Shown one piece after another: positions 11,215-25,800 of a stretch of 64,000 bases of DNA. Position 1 is the first letter of the stretch. Every line of letters begins with the position of its first letter. The stretch spans positions 5,313,605 through 5,377,604 of the forward strand of contig FN649734.1 of assembly GCA_000310025.1 (NCBI GenBank), in the 5' to 3' direction. The notes below the pieces were generated by a model. That model was not told the origin of the DNA. It worked only from the letters and a program-made list of their open reading frames with translations, and ran no database searches. A program made the translations under genes and the position numbers. This DNA is from Ectocarpus siliculosus (lineage: Eukaryota > Sar > Phaeophyceae > Ectocarpales > Ectocarpaceae).

Positions 11215-13221
11215 GGGGTACGCAGACTAGACAAATTCTAAGAAGGTAGGTGTCTGAAGGGTATACCTCCGGGGACCGACCCACATCCTATCAACAAGAA
11301 GATGTACCCTATTTAAGCTAGCAGCCACACTCCTTAAATAGATACCAATTTGGAGCAAAGCGCAAATTTTGCCCCCGGAGAAACCCCAATCAATTTGCAA
11401 TTAATAGGGGAGTCATGACGGGGTTCATCACGTTATTGTGCCTGGTTTACGTGCATCGTCATCAGCATGACCTCAATCGAGCACCTGGCTGTACAACATA
11501 GCAGGGTTTATAACAACAGGGGCCGAATTTTGTATCAAGAGTACGTACGGAGGCGAGGTCGGGGTTCCGTCTTGGGGTTCAACGCTCAGAACTAGGCTCA
11601 GGCTTGACGCAACGAAAGGACACGGTAAGTCTAATTATTTTTCCCATCATTTATTGGTGCACTCCCGACTCCCGACATATTCCAATTTTTCTCGAGCGTC
11701 AGTGGTGATACACCAAACACCCACCCATGATGTACATGCGTCCGACTGACTTACTGGTCGCGTGTTCGCTTTCTCCAGAAAAAAAAAAACATCCGACAGA
11801 AACAACGGTTGCCGCCAAGAGAGGGAAGGACGAGGCGGCTGTAACTCGCACTATCAACTTGGTAGACGTTTTTTTTTTTTTTTTCTTAGTATGACACAAC
11901 GAATCCATCTCTATCATAGAAAAGAGTCTGAGACAGATAAGCAAGGAATTCATAGCGTCAGAAAGTACCTGTATGTCTACGGTTTCCCAGACAGCATATA
12001 GGGACATCTCCTCTGCGGGTAACAGGCTCAACAAGACAGTTTGGTAGCTGCCTTGTGTGTCTCATATATGTTATGTTGGGAACGTGCAGAGGAAATGTGT
12101 TAAGTACTGGTCGGGCGTTTTGTGTGTGGCACCCTTGTTTGTCTCTGGTACTTTCCAGGGGGCACATGAAGTAAAAGCCTTCCTGGTCCAACACACACGT
12201 TCCTGGTCCAACACACACGCAGACCACGGCAATTGAACCCCATCCTCCAGGTGGTGGATGGAGATCGTCAGACATTGATTGTTGGACACCTTTGCAAGCA
12301 TGTGAAAAACAATCGGAGCATTCAGGAGAAAAAATGTACGATTCCCGGAACCTCACTCAGAAGAAGGATTTGAAACACGCATGGTATTGCATTTCTTTCA
12401 GCTGTCTCAGAATGATACCAACTGCGAGGCAAGCCAAGCCAGCGGGTTGCCTGGAAAATAGGTCGGCGATATCAAAACTGTTTCGGCGTGTGTTGATAGC
12501 CCTGATTTGACCGGTCATCCTAAGGCTATCGAAAACAAGAACCAACCAACATGAGAGAAAATCAACAAAAAACAACCGACAATTTCTATATATATCTTGA
12601 CACGAAAAAAGCTGCTCTCCCCATCCATATTCGGCACGTTCGAGCTACACGGGGTGCAGCGTGAACACGTTTTGGAAGTGGACTCCTACGACGAGGTGAG
12701 CAAGGTTTCACAACCCATCCACCTACTCCCCCCTGTCACGCGCAACCCTGTTCCCGCCGTTCACGTACGTACGGTGTACACGTTGGCCTACGTATCTAGG
12801 GATGAACACGCACATTTCTTAGCTACAAACAATCAGGCACGATGCGGCATGATAAATTCCTTGTCAAGAACAAGCTGCTGTCTCCCCCCCCCTCTCTCCC
12901 TCTCTGTCAGTCTCTCTCTCTCCCTACCGAGAGGGACCATTCCGTGAGCAACTACGGCAACAGAACAGAGAATCCAGGTAGTAGAAATGCGTTGACAAAT
13001 ACGAACATGCCCACACTCCCTGCGCATACTGCCAAGTTAGTGTCCAACCCAACTTACCAAATCAACTACGGATGCCCATGCAGTTCGCGATACCCGAATA
13101 GTTGCCACACAAAGTACTGTTTCGCCCCCCCCCCCCCCCCCCCAAAAAAAAAAAAAAAAAAAAACGCAAAAGGGAGTTTCCAAAAAAAAAAAAGCGGGAA
13201 AAAAAAATTTTTGAAGTAAAA

Positions 13222-13610
13222 CAAAAACCGTTTTTAACTTTGGCCCACAGCGCCCTTTCCTGGCAGCAATCCCGGAAGAAGGAAAAAAAAAAAAAAAAAA
13301 CCCCCCTTTTTTTGGGAGGGGGGGGGGGGGCCAAAAAAAAAAAAGGAACCCCACCCCCTAAAAAAATCAAAGCTTAAAATAAAAACAAAAAAAAAATTAA
13401 AAATTTGGGGGCCCGGCCCGGGGCCCCAAAAAATTCTCGAAGAAACCCCCCCCCTCAGGCCCCCCCCCGGGGGTAGCCTCCATTTTTTTTTTTGGGGGGG
13501 GACCGGGGCCGCTGCCCCGGGGTTTTGGGGAAGCCCAAGCGGCAAAAGGGGGCGGTGGTTCAACCCGGGCCCCCAAAGGCCCGGGGGAATCCGGGGTTTT
13601 CAAAACCGAA
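13222..13610. repeat. Low-quality duplicate of 13711-14103 (likely unmerged contig overlap)
   Basis: This block follows 13711-14103 from end to end in the same order, but with homopolymers lengthened and mixed bases simplified. Examples are CAGCGCCCTTTCCTGGCAGC against CAGCGCCCTTCCATGCCAGC, and the shared GGGGCTAGCCTCCATT-like and GGGTTTTC-AAACC-like stretches. It ends at the first N. It is best read as a bad read of the same locus rather than a real duplication. Confidence 0.75.
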
Positions 13611-13710
13611 NNNNNNNNNNNNNNNNNNNNNNNNNNNNNNNNNNNNNNNNNNNNNNNNNNNNNNNNNNNNNNNNNNNNNNNNNNNNNNNNNNNNNNNNNN
13701 NNNNNNNNNN
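13611..13710. other. Assembly gap of 100 N
   Basis: Exactly 100 consecutive N, a conventional placeholder for unknown size. Because the two flanks appear to be the same sequence, the true gap may be zero or negative. Confidence 0.98.
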
Positions 13711-13886
13711 CCAAAATCCGTTTTGACCTCTGCCCAGCAGCGCCCTTCCATGCCAGCATCCCGCGATGACGGAAGAGACAAAAGAGACAGCACCCATCTC
13801 TCTGCGAGGGGCGGGTGGGCGCAACACACAAAGAGGAGCCACACGCTCTACATAATCAGAGTCTTAAATTAAAACCACAACAAATA

Positions 13887-16800
13887 TCAATACTTTGGCG
13901 TCCCGCCCCGGGTCCCCAACAATCTCTCGATGAAGCCCTCGCCTCGAGCCCTCCCCCCGGGGCTAGCCTCCATTCCTTTCCTTGGGGTGGCACCGGTGCT
14001 GCTGCGCCGTGATTCTGGCGACGCCCACGCGTCAGACGCGGCCGTTGCTCCAGCCCGGCCCCCCAACGCCCCGGCGTCATCCGGGTTTTCCAAACCCGAC
14101 TCGGAGGCGTAGGTGTTGCTCTTCACGTCGAAGCCGAGGCCTCCCCAGGGACGGGCTTCGTCGTGGGAGCGTCGCCCGTTGCCACCGCGAAGAGTCTTGA
14201 CCTGATCGGAATTGACGACACGAGATGGTAATCCAACAAAAATGGAGGCATTCGTTACAGGCGGTGTGGGGCACGGAGAGAGTGGGCTGTTTTTGAAGGA
14301 GATTTTAACGGCAGTATCGACGTAGGGCTAGGATCTAAACGCGCGTCCTCTTGTTCCGGTGAGGCTGTCCGATGTTTCAGCGGCCAGTCGGGCGCGCGCG
14401 ATCCATTCGTTTCCATGCAGGACAAGTGAAGCCACAATGCACGCCTCCTTTATCGTCCCCCATGACCTGCCATGCATTCTCGCACGTCGGCCTGAAAGAT
14501 CGGTTGTTCCTTCCACAACACATCCACCTACCTAATTCAAATGAAACAAAATCGTTACAAGCCCCCTCCCTGTCACAAACCTCTTGCGCGTGGTGGCTGC
14601 CGCCGCCTCCCCTGACGGCGCGTCTCTCCAGGTGCGAGTGCGCGCTGGGCAGTTGTTTTTGCCGCTGTGCCTCTTGTTCCAACTTGGCCACCTGTTTTTC
14701 ACGCCACGAGGAGTATGTACACAGGAGACATCGCGGGGCGGGTTGGGGGGGGATTAACCAATCATATTGCCCAAAATGTAGGACGTGCAGAACAACACGC
14801 GAATACCCACACTCTTGGCGTCTTCCACTACCCGAGCTGAGATAGATAGATGACTCCAAGCCTCGCTAGTAAACAAAAACTATGGCACAAAATCACCGAC
14901 CCGATGTCCTGCCACAACTACATTAGTATTAGTAATAGAACCATCACCGAAGTACAGCGCACCTCTTGTCTGAAGGCGAGCAGCTTCTTCGTCGTGTCCT
15001 CCTTTTGAGTCTTGAGCTTGGTGGAGGCAGTCACGAGGTCTTGCTCCAGCTGCTTGATCAGGACCTCTCTGTTCAAAGTAAGACAAACCACATAGTGTAG
15101 TAGGAAAGCACCCCGGAAACCCAAAAACAGGGTCAGCACGACGTGACACAAACACATCTCAGGCGGGTCTCGTACAACCGATTTCTCGAAAAAAAAAAAA
15201 AAAATCAATGCTTTTCAAGATATCCATGGAGGACCCCCAGAACTCCTCATCAAATAATGCCGAAACAAAAATGCACGTCCCCCAAACCCAATGAACAGAG
15301 ACGCATCACGCCAACTCGCGAGTACCGTGTGCACGGTGGCTCTCCAGGACTTCCAAGTTACATCACATGTGATAAAGTATAACCGTATGCATACGTCGCC
15401 ACACCCTGTAACCGGTAGAATATTAATACTTTATTCGAATACACGAACCTGTTCCGGACTTTCTTCTCGAAGGCGGCTCTCTCCAGCTCAACCTCCCCGA
15501 ACTTCCAGAGCAGTCTTCGGTGGACCTCGCTCAGCTGTGCCAGGCGCTGCAACAGCGCAAGCAGATGGCGAATACAAAAAAAAACAGGTACATCAAAACC
15601 ATGTTCCATACACGCCGGAGGGAAAGCAAACCGCATCATAACGAAAAGGAAGAGATACTTACTAGCTTCGTGACGAGAGGTTCGGGCAACTACTGCGTAA
15701 CTTCGCAGATGAGGATGATAAAATAACAATAGCAAGCACTTGCCCTGTAGGATAGCACAGAATACCCAAAATAGTACGGACCAAGCTGGCCTAAACTGCC
15801 CACCTACACTACCAGATACTCTCGCTCGTGGGCAACCTGACCAGACATGAGGATGCAAGGACAAAGAGTAAAAACACGGCAGGTTTGTTAGAGCGCGAAT
15901 TGCGCGCAGCAAGCGCCTGTCGCCCTCTTGACCCCAAAAAAAAACGTAAATGTTGTTGTCTGTCGTTTTTCACCTGCTGAAGCATGATCTTCTCCTTCTT
16001 CGGCCGCTCCAGATCGGCCGCGTCGCCCTGAATGCAGCGTGCGCCACGAGCAATGATAAGGTGTCGGCTTCGGTTCGGAAATTGAAGGACAGTCAGCAGA
16101 AATCTACATGTTTATCTGTACGTGCTTTACTGCAGGGTATGAGTGCACAATACACAAGCGGAACATGTGCTACGATGTTGAGTACAACAGCAGCAGCAGT
16201 AGTGGCAACAACACGGATAGAGAAACCCACTCGCACGATGAAATAGAAAGCAACCTCCGGGTGCCCGTTGCGCTTCATGCACCTAAAAATTAAACGAATT
16301 CGAGGCGCGCTTGTTATACCAAACAGGCAACACCACATCACCAACAGCAACAACACATGTAACTTAACACGATCAAACAACACCACATCATCGACAGCCG
16401 AACCAACACAGTACGGTAGACGACACCTGGGAACACGGGCCTTACCTGCGCTTCAGCCGCCCTGTCTTGCTCCATCTCCATGCGTCGCTCCACGCTCTCC
16501 TCGAGGTCCTGCTGAAGGTGCTCGCAGTTTTGCTGGTTGGCAGCCAGCTGCCGCGCCGACACCTCCTTCTGCACAAGCAGCTGCCAAAAATAAAGGTGTG
16601 AATTGCGATAAACACGAAGGTGGTTTCAAACAAACGTAACCATGGGTGGCGTTATGGGTATTGCGCCGACGTTTCCTTGCATTTTCTCTTGCACGACTGG
16701 CTGGGAACGTAACATCACGTACATTGCGTGAATTAAATATGAGTAGGACACACAAAACGCGACTTATTGTATAACTTCAACTGCTGCGATCTCATGCAAT

Positions 16801-19800
16801 GCCCCCCACCCCGCCAGGTTATCGCATCGCACCTGCTGCGCCCTTTGCATCGATCTCCACTGCTCCGCGATAAGCCTGGCGTCTCTTTCCCTCCATCGCT
16901 CTTCCCGTTCAAGCACCAACGAGATCGCGGCCTCAGATGCGCCAGCGCTGTCAGGCGGACAAACGCAAAATAGAAGCGATTTGGTCAGTTGATTATTCCA
17001 GACTTCTCGATGGTTTTACTCCCTCGATCGTGTAGCTGTCATTCGAACTCGGAGCCAAGCCAGAAACAAGTAGCATAGTCACGCGGAGTCAGAAAGTATC
17101 CCAAAATGTCTACCAGCCACAACAAGTAATTCGAGATGTGCATCAAAGTAGGCAAAAAAAAAGCACCAGCCGACCTGGGCAGAAACCCTTCTGTTGCCTA
17201 TTATTTGTTTGGTACAATAGTAGAAAAAGGACACACACAAAAAAAAACATTTCATGCTCTGATACACCCTAAATTTCTTCCTGGCCCCATTCCCCACTTC
17301 CCGGCATGCTTAACCCTAGCACAACAACAAACGCACACCAACCAACAAACACACAAACATAAAAGTGTTTTGTGTTTTCAACCGCACCGAGACTGACATC
17401 TTTTCATTGGTCAGGCGGTTAGGGCGGTCAAACACACAAACATAGAAGTGTTTCGTGTTCTCAACCGCACCGAGACTGACATCTTTTCAATGGTCAGCCG
17501 GTTAGGGCGGTCGATACGAATAATAAAGGCACACCCCTTTTCTCCGTATACGTGGTCGGCTGCATACCGGGCACCCAGCCCTACCTCCAGTATTCAGCGA
17601 AGAGACAACTTCAATAACCCCATCCGTGGTGTCACGCAGCACTTTTACCGGCACAATACCGCGACAGAGCACTATTCAACCGGCACTACTGGAAGAAGGA
17701 CCCTGCCCACCGCACCTCTCGAGCGCGAGGCAGTCCAGCTTTTCCATCTCCTCCGCCGCCACCGTCCCCTCCACCGCCGTTCCTCCCTCCACGGGCCCCC
17801 CAGCAGCAGCACCGGGGCCCCTGGCGGGGGGTGCCAGCATCTTCCCGGCAGACGTCGCCGACGCCATGTCTCCCGTCAACTCCGGGGACGTCGCCTCACC
17901 ATCCCCTGTCGCCGAATTCAAACAGAGCACACGCACGTTTTCAAAGGTTTTCCGCAAGTAGCGAGGCATTGGTTTTTGTGGGAGGCTTGGGGGAAACATG
18001 GCCCGCATACACTACAATCCTGATGCTGGAGCGTGCAAAAGCACTTCAGGTTAAGTGCACGGGGATGAGCACACAATAGTTAACGGTCCGTATCAGGATG
18101 TCGCAACCCTTTTATCATCGCATCTCCTCTTGACAAGTCTATCGAGGACACACCTAGCAAGAGAACAGTCCAGATACGCAGAGACAGACAGACCGATAGA
18201 GTTGGGGAGCAACAAAACACAAACCACCACCATCTACACTCTCGGGCGACAATGTGCGTACATTAATGTGAGTTCGCCTCATCTAATGTAGCTCTAGTCC
18301 CGGAAGGCCAACGGTAAGACAAGCAAATACTCCATCAACAAACAACTCCTGAAACAGAGCTCGTTGCCTGGAAAGCCGGGACTGATACCCACGGTCGGTT
18401 TCTTCTCTCACCGGCCGCGTTGGCCTCACGTGACGGTTCGTCAGAACCCGCCGCTCCACCCTCCGAAACGACATCTCCCGAACCGCCACCACCACCACTG
18501 CCAGCACCGGAGGAGGAGGTTTCCGTCTGTCCAGCGGACGACAACGACGCTCCTAGCCCTTGCGACTTCGACGCTGCAGCGGCGGCCTTGTTGTTGGTAC
18601 TTTGAGACGATGACGACGACGAGGTAACCTCAGGGAGGTCGCCGGTCATCTCGCGGAGCTCCTCGGCAAGGCGGGCGTTCTCTCCGCTTAGCTTGTCCAG
18701 CCTCAACGATTGCTCCTGCAGAGTCATCCAAGTACCGGAATGTCAGAGAGGGGGGTTACGGTCAAGAGCGGCGGGATTTTGCCCTGTTGAGTACAACCTT
18801 TGACCACGCATCCTACACACCAAATATCTGTCGTCAACCTCAGATCCCAACGTTACTCTGAGCTTGGCATGGCACCGCACTCCATTTCAGACTTGTCATG
18901 CTTACAGGCAACATCATGGCGTAAACATGTATTCTGTATCAGGACCTCCACTGCAATTCATGCGGGGGCTGGGTCCTTGTACTTCAGAGGAAAAATTAGA
19001 TTTTAGATTTAGCTGTGGCCTCATCTACATGTCGACATACCTCGATTTCGAAGTTATGCCTCTGCACGATCTCTTGGACATGCGCTCGCTGGGTCTGGCA
19101 ACAACGGAGGGATTGCAAGGAATAGAGGAAGGGACGGTACACGACACGTGTTGTCAACGGAATAAAAACACAACAAGGCGAACACAAAAATAGCTGAATG
19201 ACGGGTCTGGACCGTGCAGACTCTCGCAGTTCTTCTGGCTGCGGTCCACAACACAAACTAGAACAACTGGTCCAGGTCATTTTCTGAATGCCGGACGACG
19301 ACAACCGCAGCGACACGATTGCCTCACAGAACGGATCTGCGTTCAACTCGAAGGCCCCATCTAGCGGCCACACTACTACTGTATGACACTATAGACGTAA
19401 GAATAAAGTACCGCGGGAGAATTCAGAGGCGGTAGAATTCAGAGGTGCTGCTGCTAGAAGGTAAAAATAATAACAATCGTCGCTGGGAAGTTCTAACATG
19501 TTTTTCAGAGCCCACCGATTACATCAGGGCGTGTGTATAGGATTTTGGGTGGGGGGGGAGGGGGTGCATGACCAGGCTCAATCAAAACGTACAAAACGAC
19601 AAAGCTGTGCAAGAAAGCAAATACCCGGTCGGTGCGTCATCTCCAATCCTTCATCAGACTACGAGTATTACCTCCATGTGGACCAACAAACACACTACCG
19701 TGTATGGCACAACAGGACAGCACACGTTTATCGGGATTTTGCCCCCGGGACAAACAAAAACAAGGCGGTGAGATGACAGTCTTTCGCTTGGCTAACCTCC

Positions 19801-22800
19801 AGGTCTGCCTCCATGTCCGCCTTCTCCGCCAAAAACGCCTCCCTCCTCGCCGAGTGAACGCCCTCCGCCTCCCGGAACAAGCTCGCCGCCTCGTTCAAGA
19901 GGTCCTCCTTCTCCTGCAACACCTGCCGAAGCTCATTCGACACTTTCTCCCTGTCGTGAAGCACCCGATAGCGGAGGCGAAAAGAAAATGTTTTCAACAG
20001 GCTCTGGGCAGGCTTGATGTCTTAAACTGAGAATATACTCTCAAGTGCTGATGGTGTCCCATCTTGCCTACGGATGCGAGGAGCGCAATGTACAATGTCA
20101 TTTCTTGCAAGCTCAACTTCCGTTCACAGACACGGACTACCGTGCGTTTTCAAAACTTACTTTCTTTTGCCAAAAGAAGCCAGATAGGAGTGCGTTGGAG
20201 GTGATATACCATATCACGGAATACTTCGTACGAAACAATATTTTCCCTCCTAGTATGCGTCGTTCCAAAGACTGAGACCCTCCCCCTCCCAATACATGCC
20301 ATGTTCAGCACTTGACGCAAGTCGCAAACCCCCCTTCGCCTTGCACCACCACAATGTTGCTATCTTGTACTAAATCTTCTGCCGCGCCCCCACTAGGGAG
20401 TCGTACAACTACTGTGAACTATTGTAGCAAGCATATTCTACTACGCCGGAATACTTTTTCATTGGTGAACCGGTTGAAGCGGCCCATGCTTTTTAAAAGC
20501 AACATATGCATATTGCTTCGAGCATACTTTATGCTATACTAAAAGAAAAAGAAACGCAGGTGCACACACATCACAGTCTCCCCAGTGCCCCTTACCCCAC
20601 CCCAAATCACGGGACCCCAGATCATGATTACCTCTACAACAACCGTTTTCCGTTCATAGCCGTACTGAGACTCATGTACTTTCATTGGTCAGCCAGCTAC
20701 TAATAGCAAGGTCCACGCTATTATAGCAAGAAAAGCAAAACACGCACCTTCGCTTGACCTCAGCCTTTTCCTCCTCCACCTCGGCCTGCAGCTCATGATT
20801 CCGCTTCGTCAGGAGCCGGATGGCGTTCGCAGCCTCCTCGTCTTGAGGAGGACGTGCCGCCTCTTTCGCCGCCGCCGCCGTGGCCTCCGGCGCCCCCGCC
20901 GCCGCGGTGCCGGGTGACCCCTCCTCCCCCCCGGCCTCGACACCACTTGCCGGGGAAGGCGGGGGCCGGGGGGGCTCCCCACCTCCGTTCTTGTACGTTC
21001 GCAGCTGCTTCTCGAGGGCGGCGATGTACGTCTGCCGCGGTGGGGAGGGAGGGGTGTGTGTTGCTGCTGTTGTCGTTTCGTGTCGTCAGTGTTCACCCAC
21101 GGCATTGAAGATGGAGTTCTGGACTCTACCCGATTTCTCCCAATGTCGTGGTGGAAAATAACGAGGCCGGCAGATTTTCGCGGCCTCGCACCAACACAAA
21201 ACAAAGTAGATACAACGCACCAATATTGATGAGTTGCAAAGAAACAAAAGGGTACAGGTGTGTGGACAAAAAAACAATCGGTTCAACGGAAGAGGATTCA
21301 AAACAACATCGGCGCAACGCCCTACGGAGGGTACAACACACGCACAAAAAGGGTACAATGTGCCACACAGCGAACCACAAGGCAAAACCCTCGTCATGCC
21401 CGGCGTTGAGAAAGTGTGGTCGAGTGTGTGCTTGAGGAGAGAACGGGAGCTACGCAAAAAAATAAACAAGCACGCACACCCTTGTGTAGCAGAACATGGC
21501 AAGCCAATCGGTGCATACGGTCTACCTATCTGCATAGCTGCCTGGTGCACCCAAGCGTAAGCAACTCTGAGTGGACAGGCGATACCCTCGCTCTCAACCT
21601 GCGATTCACCGTCTCAACATGGCGTTGTTCAAGCGCTTACAGAAAAGCAACCACAATCATGCCCCCATCTCCAGGGAGTCAAGGTACCTGCTGCATATCG
21701 AAGGCCGACTCCGCTTTCGCCAGCAGAGCTCCTAGCTCCTCCACGCTCCGGGTCTCGTTAACGACAGCCTTGTTCTGGATACGCTTGGCTGAACAACGCA
21801 GAGGTTCCGCATCATCGGCAAAAGCAACAAGGCAAAAGATTCGACGACGGGTACAGCGAGAAGCCAGTGGTTCGACACCAACCAGAAGCAAATACAATCG
21901 ACGATCCCAGACTGCTCCACAAAACCGCCTCGGCCTTGCTGAATGGAACACTGCTGCTGGCTGGCGAGAGAACAAGAAGGCGGACAGATTCGACACAACG
22001 CAACATCACCATCTACAACAACAGTACCAGCACCACCATCAAAACAAGAGCACCAGCACTACCCACCAAATCAGCAGCAAAAACATCAGCAGCAGCAGCA
22101 ACAACACCATCAACACCACCGTCACCAACAACAACAGCAGCAGCGTGATCGACGGACCCACCTCGGCTACCGAAGCGCAGCGTGGACAACGTCTCGGCCT
22201 CATTGAAGCTGCTGGGGCTGCAGTTGACGATCAGGCACGTCTTACTGTTTCCCCCCAAGGAGTTCTTCAAAACAGGAGAGGCGGGCAGCAGAGAGTGGCG
22301 ACAGGTGAAGGTGGCGTTGTCCGAGTTTATGTAGGGCATGTGAGGGGGACCTCAATGACACCGTGAACTAAAGTGTCGTGGTCCGAACTTATCTACGGCA
22401 TGTGACGGGACCTCAATGACGCCGTGGACTTGGATACCTAACGCTGCTACTTGGCATGTGCTTCTTGTTTGTGCCAGGGTGACCGATGCCCGTTAGATGA
22501 TAGGGATGCTGAAGGATATTCGACGGGATGCACGACCATTGGTGTCCACGCACCGGGTGAAACACGACATTAGAACGGCGTAAATATATCATGACGCCCA
22601 CAAAACCAGCAGACCACACTGCCACACCGTCACACCGCAACAAAAAAACGGCGACAACAACAACACCAAAGGGCGCAACTTGCGTGATGAGGGTTGAGTC
22701 AGTCACTCAGGGTAAACCCCGCCTTGATGATACTTGCGTGACGCGTCATGCCACACGAACATCATGAGACCTTTCGCCATCAACCAGGAAATGCACGCAA

Positions 22801-25800
22801 CGTAAAGGGGCATAGTATGAGTTGCGCTCTCCACATATATGTACCTCCACCTCCATCTCTGGTGGTGATACTTTTGCTTGGCTTTTCCTTCTCCCACAAG
22901 CTCGCACCGGCAGCCAACAACGACTACGGCCACGTTCCTCGTCGCCATGACCACCGTCATCGAGCAAAAAACATCAGAGGAGGAGGTATTGCATCATACC
23001 GGCAGGAGGTATCGTATGACACCCACGGAGGTGTCACATCATCACATCACACCCGCAGGAGATACATCAACACATCATCACATAGTACCTGCAACACCCT
23101 GGTGAGCTTCGAGTCCCGGTAGGGCACGTGCGGCTTCTTCTCATCCGTGAGAGCGTTGATCACCTGGCCCAGCGCCGAGAGCGACTTGTTTATCGTCTTC
23201 GCCTCGTTCAGCACCTGCAGCCAGGCAAGTATGGAAACGAAAACGGACACACGGGGTCACGGGTAAAAAAATGTACGCTTGCGCATGCCTGCAAATATGG
23301 AACGGTCGAGAAAGAGACTCCACAGCAAGAAAGGGCTAAGAATATTTCTACGACTGCTATCGCAGCCGATAGAGTTTCGACGTCCTCACGACGGGGTCCG
23401 TGGAAGGAGCCTTCTTGATCATCTCTGGCTCGTTGCGGCCACCTGAAAAAGGGTAGAAAAGAGGGTTTGGTATAGATATATCAAGCGGGAAACCCCCCTT
23501 TGCGCCAGACTGGAGCCCAAAGGCGAGGTTGTGCTCACAAGCTTCAATAAAAATATTGTACAGATTTTAATGTCCACGCTAATGTGACGCAGATAGATGG
23601 ATTCACCTGGCCCGTGGCGTGGGTCTTCTTGACCATCTCCGAGCCTGCGAGGTCCACCAGGAAGAGCATTCCCGTCTTGGTGCTGCTGTCGTTCACGTCT
23701 CTCTACAACGCATCAGCCAAGAGGACAACGACAACAACAACAACAACAACAACGGCAACGACGACACATACAGGCACATCAGATTGACGTCCCTTGGAAC
23801 GCTGTGCGGGGCGAGGGGGTTGTCAAGCCGCAGAGGGTGAAAAAAACCCGAGAGTTTGCTGTGGGTCATATCTCACTTGAGCGCAATACAATACAATACA
23901 GTACAGTACATTGACGACGCTTCGCCACCACCGACAACAACACTTACAAGAGCAAGAACAAGAACAAGAACAAGAACGAGAACGAGAACGAGAACGAGAA
24001 CGAGAACGAGAACAAGAACGAGAACGAGAACAACACCATCACCCGCACGAACAAACACAATTAACAACAACAATAACAACAACAACACGTTGTAATACAC
24101 ACCTGTTGTACGGAGATGATGAAGACGCTGTGAGAGCGACTGGAGCCCTGGTTCATGCCCGTGGCGGCCGTTACTCGGTTCTTAGCGCCCGCGGACATGA
24201 CCGCGATCAGCTGTTTTTTCGTTGTCGAATCACATTGGAGAAAGGATTTGTTTTGTACGCGTGCGCTTGCCATAATGAAATGAATCGCTGTGACAACTTC
24301 GACAAACAAAAACGATCCGCAAAAAAAAGAAACGAGACAAGCGAACACGTGCAAAATTTGGCTCTAGTTTTTTGTTCATGTCTTCGAATGTAAAACCCTT
24401 CCGGCTTTGCTCAGTACCTCTAACATGTGCACAGGTCCAGCTGGGGCGGATTCCTTCCGTGGTAACAGGCTAACTACATGAAATTTCAATGGCGCATTTG
24501 GAATGACGGCCTTTCGCTACAGCATCAACACATACACACATTTTGTGCTTAAAGAGGGCGCCGTGCCCACTAGACTACTCTCGGCTCTTTAACATCCGAC
24601 AACAACCTCTGTGGTAGGTCCAAAAAACATGTCAACACGGAGGCGTTTGCCCGACCAGTGCACAACAGCAACACGCCCATGAGGCGGTACTGTCACCTTT
24701 CGGCTGTACTATACTCTGGGTTCCCTCGTCAAAGATTTCCCGCCAAAAACCGTCAAGCATCCCACCCATTATGTACAAAATATTTTTAACTCCCGCGACT
24801 ATTAACTCCTCTTGCCGTGTGTGTCCGCGGTTCAGCAGTATATTAGCGCTCCGGTTCTTCGCCACATACCGGTGGTCATCACAGCGATCGGCCGTCGACC
24901 TCAAGCCTTACAGCATCACGAACACGGTGGTACTTGTACTGTCCCGTTTCATCTCGACTATTATATAAAAATCTCAGTACTACAAAAACCTCACCTCGTC
25001 AGCGCTGGTGACGTACTCCTCGGTGGCCCCCGCAACGTAGACGCCTCTTTGCTTGTCTTCTCGCACCGGAAGGTTCATCTGAGAGACAACAACAACACGC
25101 ACCAAGACAAAAAAAAGGGTAAGCAGGGCAGCCGTGTGTTCCATTGATCCAAGTGAAGTGCAGGGCAGTGGCCCTGATCGTCCAAACATCGTGTGTACGG
25201 GACACTTGTCCATGAACCAACCCTGGCCGCCAAGTACTGCCAAGGTGTCCGAGGGTGGCGACGTCACTTCAAACCGCCGGAGCTCCCGACATGCATTTGG
25301 TCGTTATATCGTCAGGCGTCGGGGCATCATGATGTCGGGGAAGGATCAGCTATGTTTTCCCGCCACCACACATGAGAGGGATCCCCACACCATGTACAAA
25401 ATTGTATTGTATGAAGGTGAGAGGGAAACAGCGACAACGACGACGGTGGCAACGAGCAGCGACAGCGACATCAGCGTTACCGATAATGCCAACTATCCTG
25501 GAGGCCACGCACAGCTACCGCCCAAAGTATCGTGCCAAAGATGATGCGCACAAGTATCTCGAAACCAGTGCATACTTGTACCAGACCCAAACGCACCTTG
25601 GTGTGGTAGGAATCGAGCAGATCTCGAATCTTCTCCATGTAGATCTCGATGTACGAAACCTGTTGTTGGTAATATAACAGGATGGGTGTGTGGGGTGAGG
25701 TACCATATCCCACAAAAACACCCCCGGTGACAACATTTTTCGTGCTTGAAAGTATTATCAGCGGGGGTATCTCATGACCCACCAAAATACTGTCTGCTGA

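Larger units (their letters stand above)
10432..13886. other. Region between the TPR gene start and the kinesin gene end, including poor sequence and a gap
   Basis: This should hold the promoter and 5' leader of the TPR gene (toward 10432) and the 3' untranslated region of the kinesin gene (toward 13886). No gene is supported. A perfect 12-bp hairpin lies at 11182-11214. A 19-base direct repeat (CCTGGTCCAACACACACG core) is near 12180-12220. From about 13120 the sequence degrades into homopolymer runs before the N gap. Confidence 0.5.

Noticed and set aside
13102-13600. Open frames of poly-Lys, poly-Phe and poly-Pro
   Set aside because: Produced by homopolymer errors in the low-quality copy next to the gap.
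21416-22366. 316-codon plus-strand open frame
   Set aside because: Antisense to kinesin exons 10 and 11 and a CAA/CAG-rich intron. The kinesin reading has motif-level support.
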